Of a DNA stretch of 21,972 nucleotides, positions 14,559 through 20,512 are shown in pieces. Each line of letters opens with the position of its first letter. Positions within the stretch are counted from its first letter, which is position 1. The notes below the pieces were generated by a model, which ran no database searches, had not been told where the DNA came from, and worked only from the letters and a program-made list of their open reading frames with translations. Made by a program: the position numbers and the translations under genes. Source of the stretch: Candidatus Omnitrophota bacterium (GTDB lineage: Bacteria > Ratteibacteria > UBA8468 > MWAK01); assembly GCA_026387085.1 (NCBI GenBank), contig JAPLMK010000085.1:1-21972 (forward strand), written 5' to 3'.

Positions 14559-15239
14559 TTACTTTAGCTTCTTTAAGGCGGGGTGGTTGGTGGCTTGCAG
14601 TATGTGGTGAACCTGTTTGCTTACTATCTGTCGCTCTTTCGTATAACCGGTCCACTTCTGATAATTGGCCAGGATAAGGTTCCGTTCGGAAACCGGCAGG
14701 CGCCGGAATTTATGGAACTGCTGCCGGATTTCTCCTTTAGAAAACGCCGGCGTCTCTGCCTGAGACGACTGGTCAATCGGTTCCGAAAAGAGAACTTCAT
14801 CCTGAATCCACGGGTCAATCAAATCCAAATTCCAGATTGTTTCCACGTTCTGGTAAAGTTCGTGGTTTCGGGTAATCTCTTTTTCGATCAGATAAGACCT
14901 GGTACCTCCCAGAGAAATGGAAACGAACAGCAAAAAGGAGACTACTGGAATCAGAATCTTCTTGAAACCGTAAAAACCTTCAATCGGATGGCGCCGGGGA
15001 TTTTCTGAAATCCGGGCGGTTACCCGTTTGGCGTAAAAATCCCAGAAGGCGCCCGGCGGCTCGGGTAAAGGCAAATCTTTGATTACATCCGCAGTCATCT
15101 TCATGCCCTCCCATACCTTACGGCAATCAGGGCACGTCTCCAGGTGGGATGCGACGCGGCGGCCTTTCTCCCCGGAGAGTTCTCCGCAGAGGTATTCCAC
15201 CATTCTTTTTCTAATTAACCAGCAACTTAATCGGTTCAT
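14559..15239 (-). CDS. Anti-sigma factor with zinc finger (ZAS) and one TM helix
   Basis: A 226-residue membrane-bound anti-sigma factor. The cytoplasmic zinc-binding anti-sigma domain shows Cys18, then HLETCPDC (His32, Cys36, Cys39), the H-x3-C-x2-C signature. A linker leads to one transmembrane helix (about 94-112, ILIPVVSFLLFVSISLGG) and a roughly 110-residue outer domain with charged helices and no recognised fold. It should hold its sigma partner at the membrane until an envelope signal triggers release. Its ATG overlaps the sigma stop as ATGA (15236-15239), the standard arrangement for a sigma/anti-sigma pair made in equal amounts. Confidence 0.88.
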   Translation of the reverse strand: MNRLSCWLIRKRMVEYLCGELSGEKGRRVASHLETCPDCRKVWEGMKMTADVIKDLPLPEPPGAFWDFYAKRVTARISENPRRHPIEGFYGFKKILIPVVSFLLFVSISLGGTRSYLIEKEITRNHELYQNVETIWNLDLIDPWIQDEVLFSEPIDQSSQAETPAFSKGEIRQQFHKFRRLPVSERNLILANYQKWTGYTKERQIVSKQVHHILQATNHPALKKLK

Positions 15240-15802
15240 TGTAAGTTCTTCCTCAAATTACGAAGAGCTTTAAAAAGGTGCGCTTTCACGGTTCCTTCGC
15301 GACAACCGGTTGCCGAAGCCACCTCTCTAATCTTCATTCCTTCCAGGTGTTTAAGGATAAAAATTTTCTTCTGGGCCGGCGGCAGTTTGGCAATCGCCTC
15401 CTCAATCTTTTCCCGTGTTTCATCTCTCTTTAGTTCTCGGGGTAAACTGTTCTCGTCCCGCTGCTGCCGGCGGGCCAGCCGTTGATCCCGGTCTTGTTGG
15501 CGATAAACTCCCCGCAGGTGCTGGCGCCAGATATTGATAATAATACGCGTCAGATAAGTCTTTAACCGCGACTCCCCCCGGAACTTGCCGAACGACCGGT
15601 ATAAAACAAAAAATGCCTCCTGGCTGATTTCATCGGCCAAAAAATGCTCCCCACTTAAACGGTAGGCAAGCCCGTAGGCCCATTTCATATGAATTTTTAC
15701 CAGATTTTCAAAGGCAACCGGGTCACCCCGGCGCGCAAGTGCAATTAAATCCGCCTCCCACGCTCTTTCGTCTGGCTTCTGAATAATTAGTTGTTCCAAC
15801 AT
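15236..15802 (-). CDS. ECF-family RNA polymerase sigma factor
   Basis: A 188-residue sigma70-family extracytoplasmic-function sigma factor. Region 2 spans about 28-98 with AYRLSGEHFLADEISQEAFF, the D-E-Q helix that contacts core polymerase and the -10 element, then RSFGKFRGESRLKTYLTRI. After a charged linker, region 4 (about 135-187) has IAKLPPAQKKIFILKHLEG and the helix-turn-helix EVASATGCREGTVKAHLFKAL that reads the -35 element. No region 1 or 3 is present, as expected for the ECF group. No strong Shine-Dalgarno is visible before ATG 15802. The anti-sigma gene overlaps its end. It probably directs an envelope stress regulon. Confidence 0.93.
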   Translation of the reverse strand: MLEQLIIQKPDERAWEADLIALARRGDPVAFENLVKIHMKWAYGLAYRLSGEHFLADEISQEAFFVLYRSFGKFRGESRLKTYLTRIIINIWRQHLRGVYRQQDRDQRLARRQQRDENSLPRELKRDETREKIEEAIAKLPPAQKKIFILKHLEGMKIREVASATGCREGTVKAHLFKALRNLRKNLQ

Positions 15803-16072
15803 GGAAAATAGTTTACTGGTATGTAGGGAAACAATTGCGTTATGTTTATAATTTACAAGGAATGGTGCCCATTAGGAATGCGATTACGATAAATTCCGAA
15901 ATCCTAACAATAGTGCGGATATACATGCTACATCAATGGTTTTTCTCTAATCTCTTATTTCACCGCATCTTACTACCGCATGGTCACAAATTGGTCACAA
16001 AAGGGTGTTTTAGGGAAAACAGCAAAAAAGGAAGAAACCGTAAAGTGAATGAATATCAATGACTTACAAATG
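15803..16072. other. Gene-free stretch between sigma gene and tRNA
   Basis: 270 bases with no convincing gene. A 75-codon + strand frame at 15835 has no ribosome binding site and no recognisable product. The notable content is the pair of TGGTCACAAA repeats at 15981-16001. If the region is an element end, this is where an integrase gene would be expected; only noncoding sequence is left. Confidence 0.6.
15981..16001. repeat. Two phased TGGTCACAAA direct repeats
   Basis: TGGTCACAAA occurs at 15981-15990 and again at 15992-16001, an exact 10-bp direct repeat with an 11-bp period (one helical turn), so a protein could bind both copies on one DNA face. It lies 72 bases from the 3' end of tRNA-Arg. 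Short phased repeats near a tRNA attachment core are typical of integrase arm-type sites; an operator for a nearby gene is the alternative. Confidence 0.55.
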
Positions 16073-16147
16073 TGCGCCTGAGAGGATTTGAACCTCCGGC
16101 ACAGGGGTTAGGAACCCCTTGCTCTGTCCGGGCTGAGCTACAGGCGC
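16073..16147 (-). tRNA. tRNA-Arg (anticodon CCT)
   Basis: A complete 75-base cloverleaf. The acceptor stem pairs GCGCCTG with CAGGCGC; the D stem is GCTC/GAGC; the anticodon stem AGGGG/CCCCT encloses the loop TTCCTAA, giving anticodon CCT, which reads AGG; the T stem GGAGG/CCTCT has loop TTCAAAT; the variable loop is five bases. The discriminator base is A and CCA is not encoded (CAT follows). A TATATT box lies a few bases before the 5' end at 16153-16158 and may be its -10. The segment from anticodon loop to acceptor end recurs at 7009-7048. Confidence 0.95.
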
Positions 16148-16285
16148 AAAAAATATAAAGGGAAAATAGACAAAATGAGAGCAGGCCAGCATAAACTGCA
16201 GTCGGAAAAGTTCAGGGCAAATTACGGCCGGGCGTATATATTTCGTTAATATGCTAAATTGCTATTCTGCCGGGCGCTCTATTTT

Positions 16286-16489
16286 TCAGTCCGGCGTCTG
16301 ATACCAGATGGAAAGAAAAAGAACGTTTTCGTTGGCGCCGCTCATTCCGGTGGGCGCCTGTCCGAAACTTTCCTTGATTTCTTTCACCTCGGTAATTTTT
16401 TCTTCCTTAATCCACGTGTTAACTTCGTTATCCAGGTAAATAAGCGCGCTGCGTGTTGTTCCGCAAACAAAATGTTTAACTGTCAACAT
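16286..16489 (-). CDS. Small conserved-looking protein, unknown
   Basis: A 67-residue protein. It is judged real because a strong GGGAGGTGAG sits before ATG 16489 and a TATAAT box lies upstream at 16531-16536. The product has ALIYLDNEVNTWIKEE, then ITEVKEIKESFGQAPTG and ends in VLFLSIWYQ: a short alpha/beta unit with no signal peptide or membrane segment. The layout (strand, 'E..vN.wl....' helix, 'I..i..s' strand, closing '.iwY') recalls the Cse60 family of small proteins, a weak resemblance only. It is divergent from the LysM gene; the shared intergenic region 16490-16660 holds promoters for both. Confidence 0.6.
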   Translation of the reverse strand: MLTVKHFVCGTTRSALIYLDNEVNTWIKEEKITEVKEIKESFGQAPTGMSGANENVLFLSIWYQTPD

Positions 16490-16530
16490 TTTTTCTCACC
16501 TCCCTTTTGGATGGTTGTCAATCTCTATAC

Positions 16531-16536
16531 ATTATA
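16531..16536 (-). promoter_or_regulatory. -10 box for the small divergent gene
   Basis: A perfect TATAAT on the minus strand, 42 bases before ATG 16489. The -35 region at the right distance (TTTAAT or TTTTAA near 16554-16560) is a poor match, so strength is uncertain. Confidence 0.5.
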
Positions 16537-16579
16537 TCAGAATTAAGGCAGAAATTAAAACCGCGGCCTTCCGGCAGGA

Positions 16580-16608
16580 TTGACAGCGTTCTCTTCCTGA
16601 GGTAGAAT
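16580..16608 (+). promoter_or_regulatory. Sigma70 promoter of the LysM gene
   Basis: A perfect TTGACA (16580-16585), a 17-base spacer, and TAGAAT (16603-16608, 5/6 to TATAAT). Transcription would start near 16615 and give a leader of about 46 bases before ATG 16661, which has GGAGG at a good spacing. It is the clearest promoter in the window. Confidence 0.8.
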
Positions 16609-16660
16609 AATAAAACAAAGCCACAGGAAGCGGTTTAGGCAAAAACTACCGGAGGCGATA

Positions 16661-17605
16661 ATGACAAAATATATAATCGGATGTTTCATGGCACTTGCGC
16701 TGATTTCACCGGCAGCGTTCGGTGACGAAGGAACCGGCGGGTATTTTGAGGGCGGGCCGTCGGAAAACTTTGTGTCTCCGGCCCTTGACCTTCAGCGGTC
16801 TTATTACGGAACTTTCGAGAAAGAGGCGGAAGTAAAGCCGGCGCGTATCCACACCCGACAAGCAAAACCTTTGACGGAACCGACGATTAAGGAAGTGCCG
16901 ACCTTTGCCGAGGTGGAAGCCGCCAAAGTAAAAGCCACGGCGGAAACAGCGATGGAAGTAAGCAAGAAAGCGGAAGCAACGGCCCTGGAAGCAAGGCAAT
17001 CCGCAAGCGAAGCGAAAGCAAACAGCGAAAAGGCGATTGCCTCCGCCAACCAGTCGATTGACACGGCAAACCAGGCGATTAATAAAACCAACCAGGCAAT
17101 TGACCAGGTCAACGCAATAAACGAGAACGTGATGCAGGAGAACGCAAAACTCCGGTTTGAGACGGAACAAAAAGTTCAGACGCTGGAGGCGAAGGACCAG
17201 GGGTTGTCCGATGAAATGACAAACCTGAAGAAGGAGCTTGAAAAACTTACCGTAAAAGAAGCCCAGAAAACATTCTCTTTCTACACGGTTAAGAAAGGGG
17301 ATTTCCTGATTAAAATTGCCGGGAAGAAAGATATTTACGGGGAAGGATCTGCCTGGAAGACCCTTTACCAGGCAAACCGCGACCAGATTAAGAACCCCAA
17401 CCTGATCTATCCGGGACAGAAACTGCAGGTTCCCGGACCGGGTGATGCTGCCGTCGTAAAAGTAAAGTCCGTCAAAAAAGCGAAAAATCCGGTTGATACT
17501 TCTGCGGCGCCCGTAAAAGATGCCTCCGGAAAACCGGTGGTCAAGGTTCCGAAAAAGGCGCCGGCTGCAGACGGGAAACCGTTAGCCCCCGGGCAATCGG
17601 AATAG
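16661..17605 (+). CDS. Secreted coiled-coil LysM protein
   Basis: A 314-residue exported protein. Signal peptide: MTKYIIGCFMALALISPAAFG (cleavage near 21). Residues about 84-200 form an Ala/Glu/Lys-rich coiled coil; within it, 129-156 are near-repeats of seven residues of the type ANQAIDQ (codons at 17045-17128), recalling lipoprotein-type trimeric helices. Residues about 206-258 are a LysM domain (FYTVKKGDFLIKIAGKKDIYG, then NPNLIYPGQKLQVP), which binds peptidoglycan GlcNAc chains. The tail is rich in Lys, Pro and Ala and probably disordered. Its own promoter and terminator make it a single-gene unit. A peptidoglycan-tethered spacer or envelope-organising role is inferred; no enzyme domain is present. 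Confidence 0.85.
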   Translation: MTKYIIGCFMALALISPAAFGDEGTGGYFEGGPSENFVSPALDLQRSYYGTFEKEAEVKPARIHTRQAKPLTEPTIKEVPTFAEVEAAKVKATAETAMEVSKKAEATALEARQSASEAKANSEKAIASANQSIDTANQAINKTNQAIDQVNAINENVMQENAKLRFETEQKVQTLEAKDQGLSDEMTNLKKELEKLTVKEAQKTFSFYTVKKGDFLIKIAGKKDIYGEGSAWKTLYQANRDQIKNPNLIYPGQKLQVPGPGDAAVVKVKSVKKAKNPVDTSAAPVKDASGKPVVKVPKKAPAADGKPLAPGQSE

Positions 17606-17608
17606 AAG

Positions 17609-17689
17609 AAAGGCATCAGAACTTCAAGCCGGCAAGGCGTTGTTTCGCCTTGATGATATTTTACGTTTGAAGCCATGATGCCTTTTTTT
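17609..17689 (+). terminator. Nested-stem intrinsic terminator after the LysM gene
   Basis: AAAGGCATCA (17609-17618) pairs with TGATGCCTTT (17676-17685), followed by a T-run to 17689. Inside are CTTCAA/TTGAAG (17622-17627, 17667-17672) and CAAGGCG/CGCCTTG (17633-17639, 17646-17652, 6-base loop). The multi-stem structure ends 6 bases before the phoH start codon. Confidence 0.75.
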
Positions 17690-17694
17690 ATAAT
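17667..17694 (+). promoter_or_regulatory. Possible promoter overlapping the terminator, before phoH
   Basis: TATAAT (17689-17694) immediately precedes ATG 17695, with TTGAAG (4/6 to TTGACA) 16 bases upstream at 17667-17672. If used, transcription would begin inside the annotated first codons, so either a start further in is used or the box is a coincidence of the T-run. Confidence 0.3.
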
Positions 17695-18693
17695 ATGAAG
17701 CGCGTAAAGTTGATTGATAAGGAATTAGCCCGCGCTTTTTTCGGCCAGTTTGACCAGAACGTCCGCCAATTGGAAGACGAGTTCGGGATAATGGTTGCCG
17801 GACGCGGGAGCGAACTGGTCATTAAGGGCGCCCGGAAAAAGGTGCTGGCAGCGATGGCGGCTGTTGATGACCGCTTAAAACAGATTAAAAGCAAGCACGA
17901 TTTCCGGTCTCCGGCCGCAGCAGCGCCGGCGGTTGAGAAATCCGAAAAAAAAGATATTATCTTTATCGGTTCCAAGCGGCAGGCGGTTATCGCCCGGCCC
18001 GGTGGCCAGAAGGTTTACGTCCAGGCCGTCCGTGACCATGATGTAGTGGTTGGCATCGGACCGGCCGGCACCGGAAAAACCTACCTCGCCATGAGCCTGG
18101 CGATTGAACACCTCAAACAAAATAAGGTGGAACGGATCGTTATTTCCCGTCCCGCGATTGAAGCCGGAGAAAAATTAGGTTTTTTGCCCGGGGACCTGGA
18201 GGAGAAAGTAAGGCCTTACCTTCAACCCGTCTATGATGCTCTTTACGACCTTATCTGGCCGGAAGAAATTCGGCGCCTGATGGAACACCGCATTATTGAA
18301 ATTCTGCCGCTGGCCTATATGCGCGGCCGGACCCTTTCGGATGCATTTATCGTTTTGGATGAAGCCCAGAATGCCACGCCGGAACAGATGAAGATGTTTC
18401 TTACCCGTTTGGGCATGGGCTCCCGGGCAATTATCACCGGAGATGTAACCCAATCCGATTTACCGGCCGAGCGGACATCGGGGCTTGAGGATATCGAAGG
18501 GTTCTTAAAAAAAGTAAAGGGCATAAAATTCGCCTACCTGACCGAAGAGGACGTGGTGCGCCATCCTTTGGTACGGGAAATTATCCTGGCTTATGAAAAA
18601 GAAAAACAAAAAAAACGTTTATCTACGCAACCTGCAGCGCAAAGTAAAAATAGACGTAAAAAATCTCCGCCGGAGGATAAACCGGGCGCTTGA
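17695..18693 (+). CDS. phoH: PhoH family ATPase
   Basis: A 332-residue PhoH-like P-loop ATPase, the family's normal length. An N-terminal KH-like region (FGIMVAGRGSELVIKG) precedes the ATPase with Walker A GPAGTGKT (122-129), the conserved ISRPAIEAGEKLGFLPGD segment, and Walker B FIVLDEAQNATPEQMK, then ITGDVTQSDLP. These proteins accompany the RNA-maturation enzyme YbeY and are thought to act as RNA-linked ATPases or helicases. ATG 17695 fits the family N terminus, yet no Shine-Dalgarno precedes it; the T-run of the LysM terminator and TATAAT abut the start. The last 101 bases overlap ybeY in another frame, where the C-terminal tail is Lys/Arg/Pro-rich and probably disordered. Confidence 0.93.
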   Translation: MKRVKLIDKELARAFFGQFDQNVRQLEDEFGIMVAGRGSELVIKGARKKVLAAMAAVDDRLKQIKSKHDFRSPAAAAPAVEKSEKKDIIFIGSKRQAVIARPGGQKVYVQAVRDHDVVVGIGPAGTGKTYLAMSLAIEHLKQNKVERIVISRPAIEAGEKLGFLPGDLEEKVRPYLQPVYDALYDLIWPEEIRRLMEHRIIEILPLAYMRGRTLSDAFIVLDEAQNATPEQMKMFLTRLGMGSRAIITGDVTQSDLPAERTSGLEDIEGFLKKVKGIKFAYLTEEDVVRHPLVREIILAYEKEKQKKRLSTQPAAQSKNRRKKSPPEDKPGA

Positions 18694-19039
18694 GTTTTCC
18701 GGATTATCTTTCCGGCAGTTGGGTGTTATCCTGGTAAGTGACCAAAAAATTATTGTTTATAACCGACAATTCCTGGGCCACAACCGGCCTACCGATGTAC
18801 TCAGCTTCGCGCTGGAGGAAGCGGAAGGTGAAATCCTGATTTCCGCGGAAACCGCCGAGGCGCAGGCAAAGGAACTGCGCCATTCCCTGGAGGAGGAGTT
18901 GTTGATTCTGGCTATCCACGGATTCCTGCATCTGGCCGGATACGATGACCGGAAAATAAAAGACCGGCGGGTGATGTTCCGGGAAACCCGGCGCATATTA
19001 ATGGGTTGCAAAACAAATGACGGAAAAACCCAAACATAA
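18593..19039 (+). CDS. ybeY: Endoribonuclease YbeY
   Basis: A 148-residue YbeY homologue, the zinc-dependent RNase involved in 16S rRNA 3'-end maturation and ribosome quality control. The core is clear: LGVILVSDQKIIVYNRQFLG, PTDVLSFAL, GEILIS and the metal motif HGFLHLAGYDD. The usual motif is HGxLHLxGYDH; here His109 and His113 are present but the third ligand position is Asp119. ATG 18593 is kept because the family's first strand (NVYLRNLQ) begins right after it, which forces a 101-base overlap with phoH; no Shine-Dalgarno is visible, so translational coupling is likely. Its start region holds A-runs of 5, 5 and 8. The next gene overlaps its end by 23 bases. Confidence 0.9.
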   Translation: MKKKNKKNVYLRNLQRKVKIDVKNLRRRINRALEFSGLSFRQLGVILVSDQKIIVYNRQFLGHNRPTDVLSFALEEAEGEILISAETAEAQAKELRHSLEEELLILAIHGFLHLAGYDDRKIKDRRVMFRETRRILMGCKTNDGKTQT

Positions 19040-19745
19040 GATTAAGGAAAATTCGCTTCTGGATAGTTTTGACCATGCGGCCCGGGGGGTTCTTTTTTGC
19101 GTCCGAAACGAGCGCAACTTCCGCATCCACCTGATTGCCGGTTTCCTGGCGCTTTTCGGTTCGATGTTTCTGGATTTAAGTTTGGTGGAGTTTTATATTC
19201 TGCTGCTGGTAATTACCTTCGTTTTGGTTGCCGAGATGGTTAATACTGCCCTGGAAAAAATGGTTGACCTGGCTACCCCGGAATACAGCCGCCTGGCCCG
19301 GGAAATAAAAAATATCGGCGCCGCCTGCGTCCTGATAGCCGTAGTTGTGGCGCTCTTTGTCGGCTACCTGATGCTGGGCGCGCATATTCCGTCCCGGACC
19401 GAAATAGCGGTCTCGGCGATTAAATCTTCCCCCTGGTACCTTTCGGTCATTGCGCTCATGGCTACCTATGGCCTGATATTTTACGTGAAGATGCGCATGC
19501 GCGCCAAATCGCTCTTCCGCGGCGGAATGCCCAGCGGGCACGCGGCTTTTTCTTTCGGTATCCTGACGGCCATATTCTTTATCACCAAAAGCCCGATGGT
19601 TACCGCCCTTGTTCTGCCGATGTCGGTTCTGGTTACGCAAAGCCGTATTAAGCGGGGAATTCATTCCTGGTCCGAGGTCTTCTTCGGCGCGCTCCTGGGC
19701 ATCTTTATCGCCACGCTTGTCTTCCAGGTCTTTCGTTTTCCGTGA
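19017..19745 (+). CDS. Diacylglycerol/undecaprenol kinase-PAP2 phosphatase fusion
   Basis: A 242-residue membrane protein joining two opposed lipid enzymes. Residues about 12-118 are a DgkA-type kinase: RNERNFRIHL, EMVNTALEKMVDL (Glu73, Asn76, Glu80) and KNIGAACVLIA, three helices, normal for phosphorylating diacylglycerol or undecaprenol. Residues about 135-240 are a PAP2-like phosphatase: GGMPSGHAAF (PSGH 172-175) and SRIKRGIHSWSE (Ser209-Arg210, His216). The classic third motif ends in Asp (SRx5Hx3D); here position 220 is Glu. DgkA-PAP2 fusions are known in other bacteria. The gene overlaps ybeY by 23 bases. A lipid-carrier recycling role is likely; which substrate is used is not shown. 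Confidence 0.9.
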   Translation: MTEKPKHKIKENSLLDSFDHAARGVLFCVRNERNFRIHLIAGFLALFGSMFLDLSLVEFYILLLVITFVLVAEMVNTALEKMVDLATPEYSRLAREIKNIGAACVLIAVVVALFVGYLMLGAHIPSRTEIAVSAIKSSPWYLSVIALMATYGLIFYVKMRMRAKSLFRGGMPSGHAAFSFGILTAIFFITKSPMVTALVLPMSVLVTQSRIKRGIHSWSEVFFGALLGIFIATLVFQVFRFP

Positions 19746-19771
19746 AATGTGCTTGAAGAATTAGAAAAGAA

Positions 19772-19866
19772 TACCACGGAAGCACGGAAGAACGGAGACA
19801 CGGAAAGAAGTACTCTAAATTAAAGTTTTTTTCAGTGTTTCCGCAGTTTTCAGTGTTTCCGTGGTA
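19772..19866. repeat. ACGGAA-type interspersed repeat with inverted ends
   Basis: TACCACGGAA (19772-19781) and TTCCGTGGTA (19857-19866) are perfect 10-bp inverted ends. The left arm has four 8-base units starting ACGG (19776-19807); the right arm has two copies of TTTCAGTGTTTCCG (19830-19843, 19848-19861). The whole can fold into a long hairpin and is followed by T-rich sequence, so it may also terminate the phoH-ybeY-dgkA transcript. Confidence 0.65.
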
Positions 19867-19909
19867 GGGTTTTTGTGGTTATTTTTTGACAATGTATGGA
19901 GGGGGTTTT

Positions 19910-20512
19910 ATGGATAAATTACGCCGCGTCTTTTTAACCGGACTTTTGGCCCTGGTTCCTATCTCTGTTTCCGTTTGGGTTCTTTTTTCCCTGACCCGGT
20001 GGCTGGAAAATATTCTGGGACCGCTCTTTAAGAATGTGCTCAAAGAAGCGTATATTCCGGGCCTGGGGATTATTTCCCTGCTTCTGATTATCCTGCTGGT
20101 CGGCTATGTAGCCAGTAATTTTATCGGCAAGCGCCTTATGAAATATTTATCCGGTCTCCTGGAAAAGTTGCCGCTCTTTAATAAAATTTACCTGACCGTC
20201 AAGGGAATCAGCGATTCTGTTTTCAGCGCGCAACACCAGAAATTCTTTGAAGCCGTGGTAATGGTGCCGTTCCCTTACCCGGGTTGTCAAACCATCGCTT
20301 TTGTCACCGCGGTGCCCAAAGAACTGGGAGCGGACCAGGTGGGTGTTTTTGTGCCGACCCCGCCCAATATCGCCAACGGCTTCTATCTCATTTATCCCAG
20401 AAATGACGTCAAATTTCTGGATATGTCAGTTCAAGAAGGGATAAAGTTGGTGCTCTCTATCGGGATTTCCAGCCGGGGCAAAAAGAATGATGAGGCAGGT
20501 AAAAGCGAGTGA
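19910..20512 (+). CDS. DUF502 membrane protein
   Basis: A 200-residue member of DUF502, conserved membrane proteins of unknown function. Two hydrophobic helices (about 8-28 and 50-72) are followed by SNFIGKRLMKYLSGLLEKLPLFNKIYLTVKGI in family order, then a soluble beta-rich domain with VVMVPFPYPGCQTIAFVT and VFVPTPPNIANGFYLIYP, the most conserved blocks. A TTG at 19886 would add 8 residues, but ATG 19910 has GGAGGGGG at a normal spacing and begins MDKLRRVFLTGLLALVP, the usual start. The downstream fumarase gene overlaps its end by 26 bases, so they are probably co-translated. Confidence 0.88.
   Translation: MDKLRRVFLTGLLALVPISVSVWVLFSLTRWLENILGPLFKNVLKEAYIPGLGIISLLLIILLVGYVASNFIGKRLMKYLSGLLEKLPLFNKIYLTVKGISDSVFSAQHQKFFEAVVMVPFPYPGCQTIAFVTAVPKELGADQVGVFVPTPPNIANGFYLIYPRNDVKFLDMSVQEGIKLVLSIGISSRGKKNDEAGKSE

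Noticed and set aside
7049..15802. Prophage or conjugative element
   Set aside because: No integrase, replication, capsid, terminase, relaxase or toxin-antitoxin gene can be recognised; only the tRNA duplication suggests an island.
19886..19914. TTGACA before the DUF502 gene as a -35 box
   Set aside because: The matching -10 would be TATGGA over the start codon; the ribosome site in the spacer argues the TTGACA is chance.
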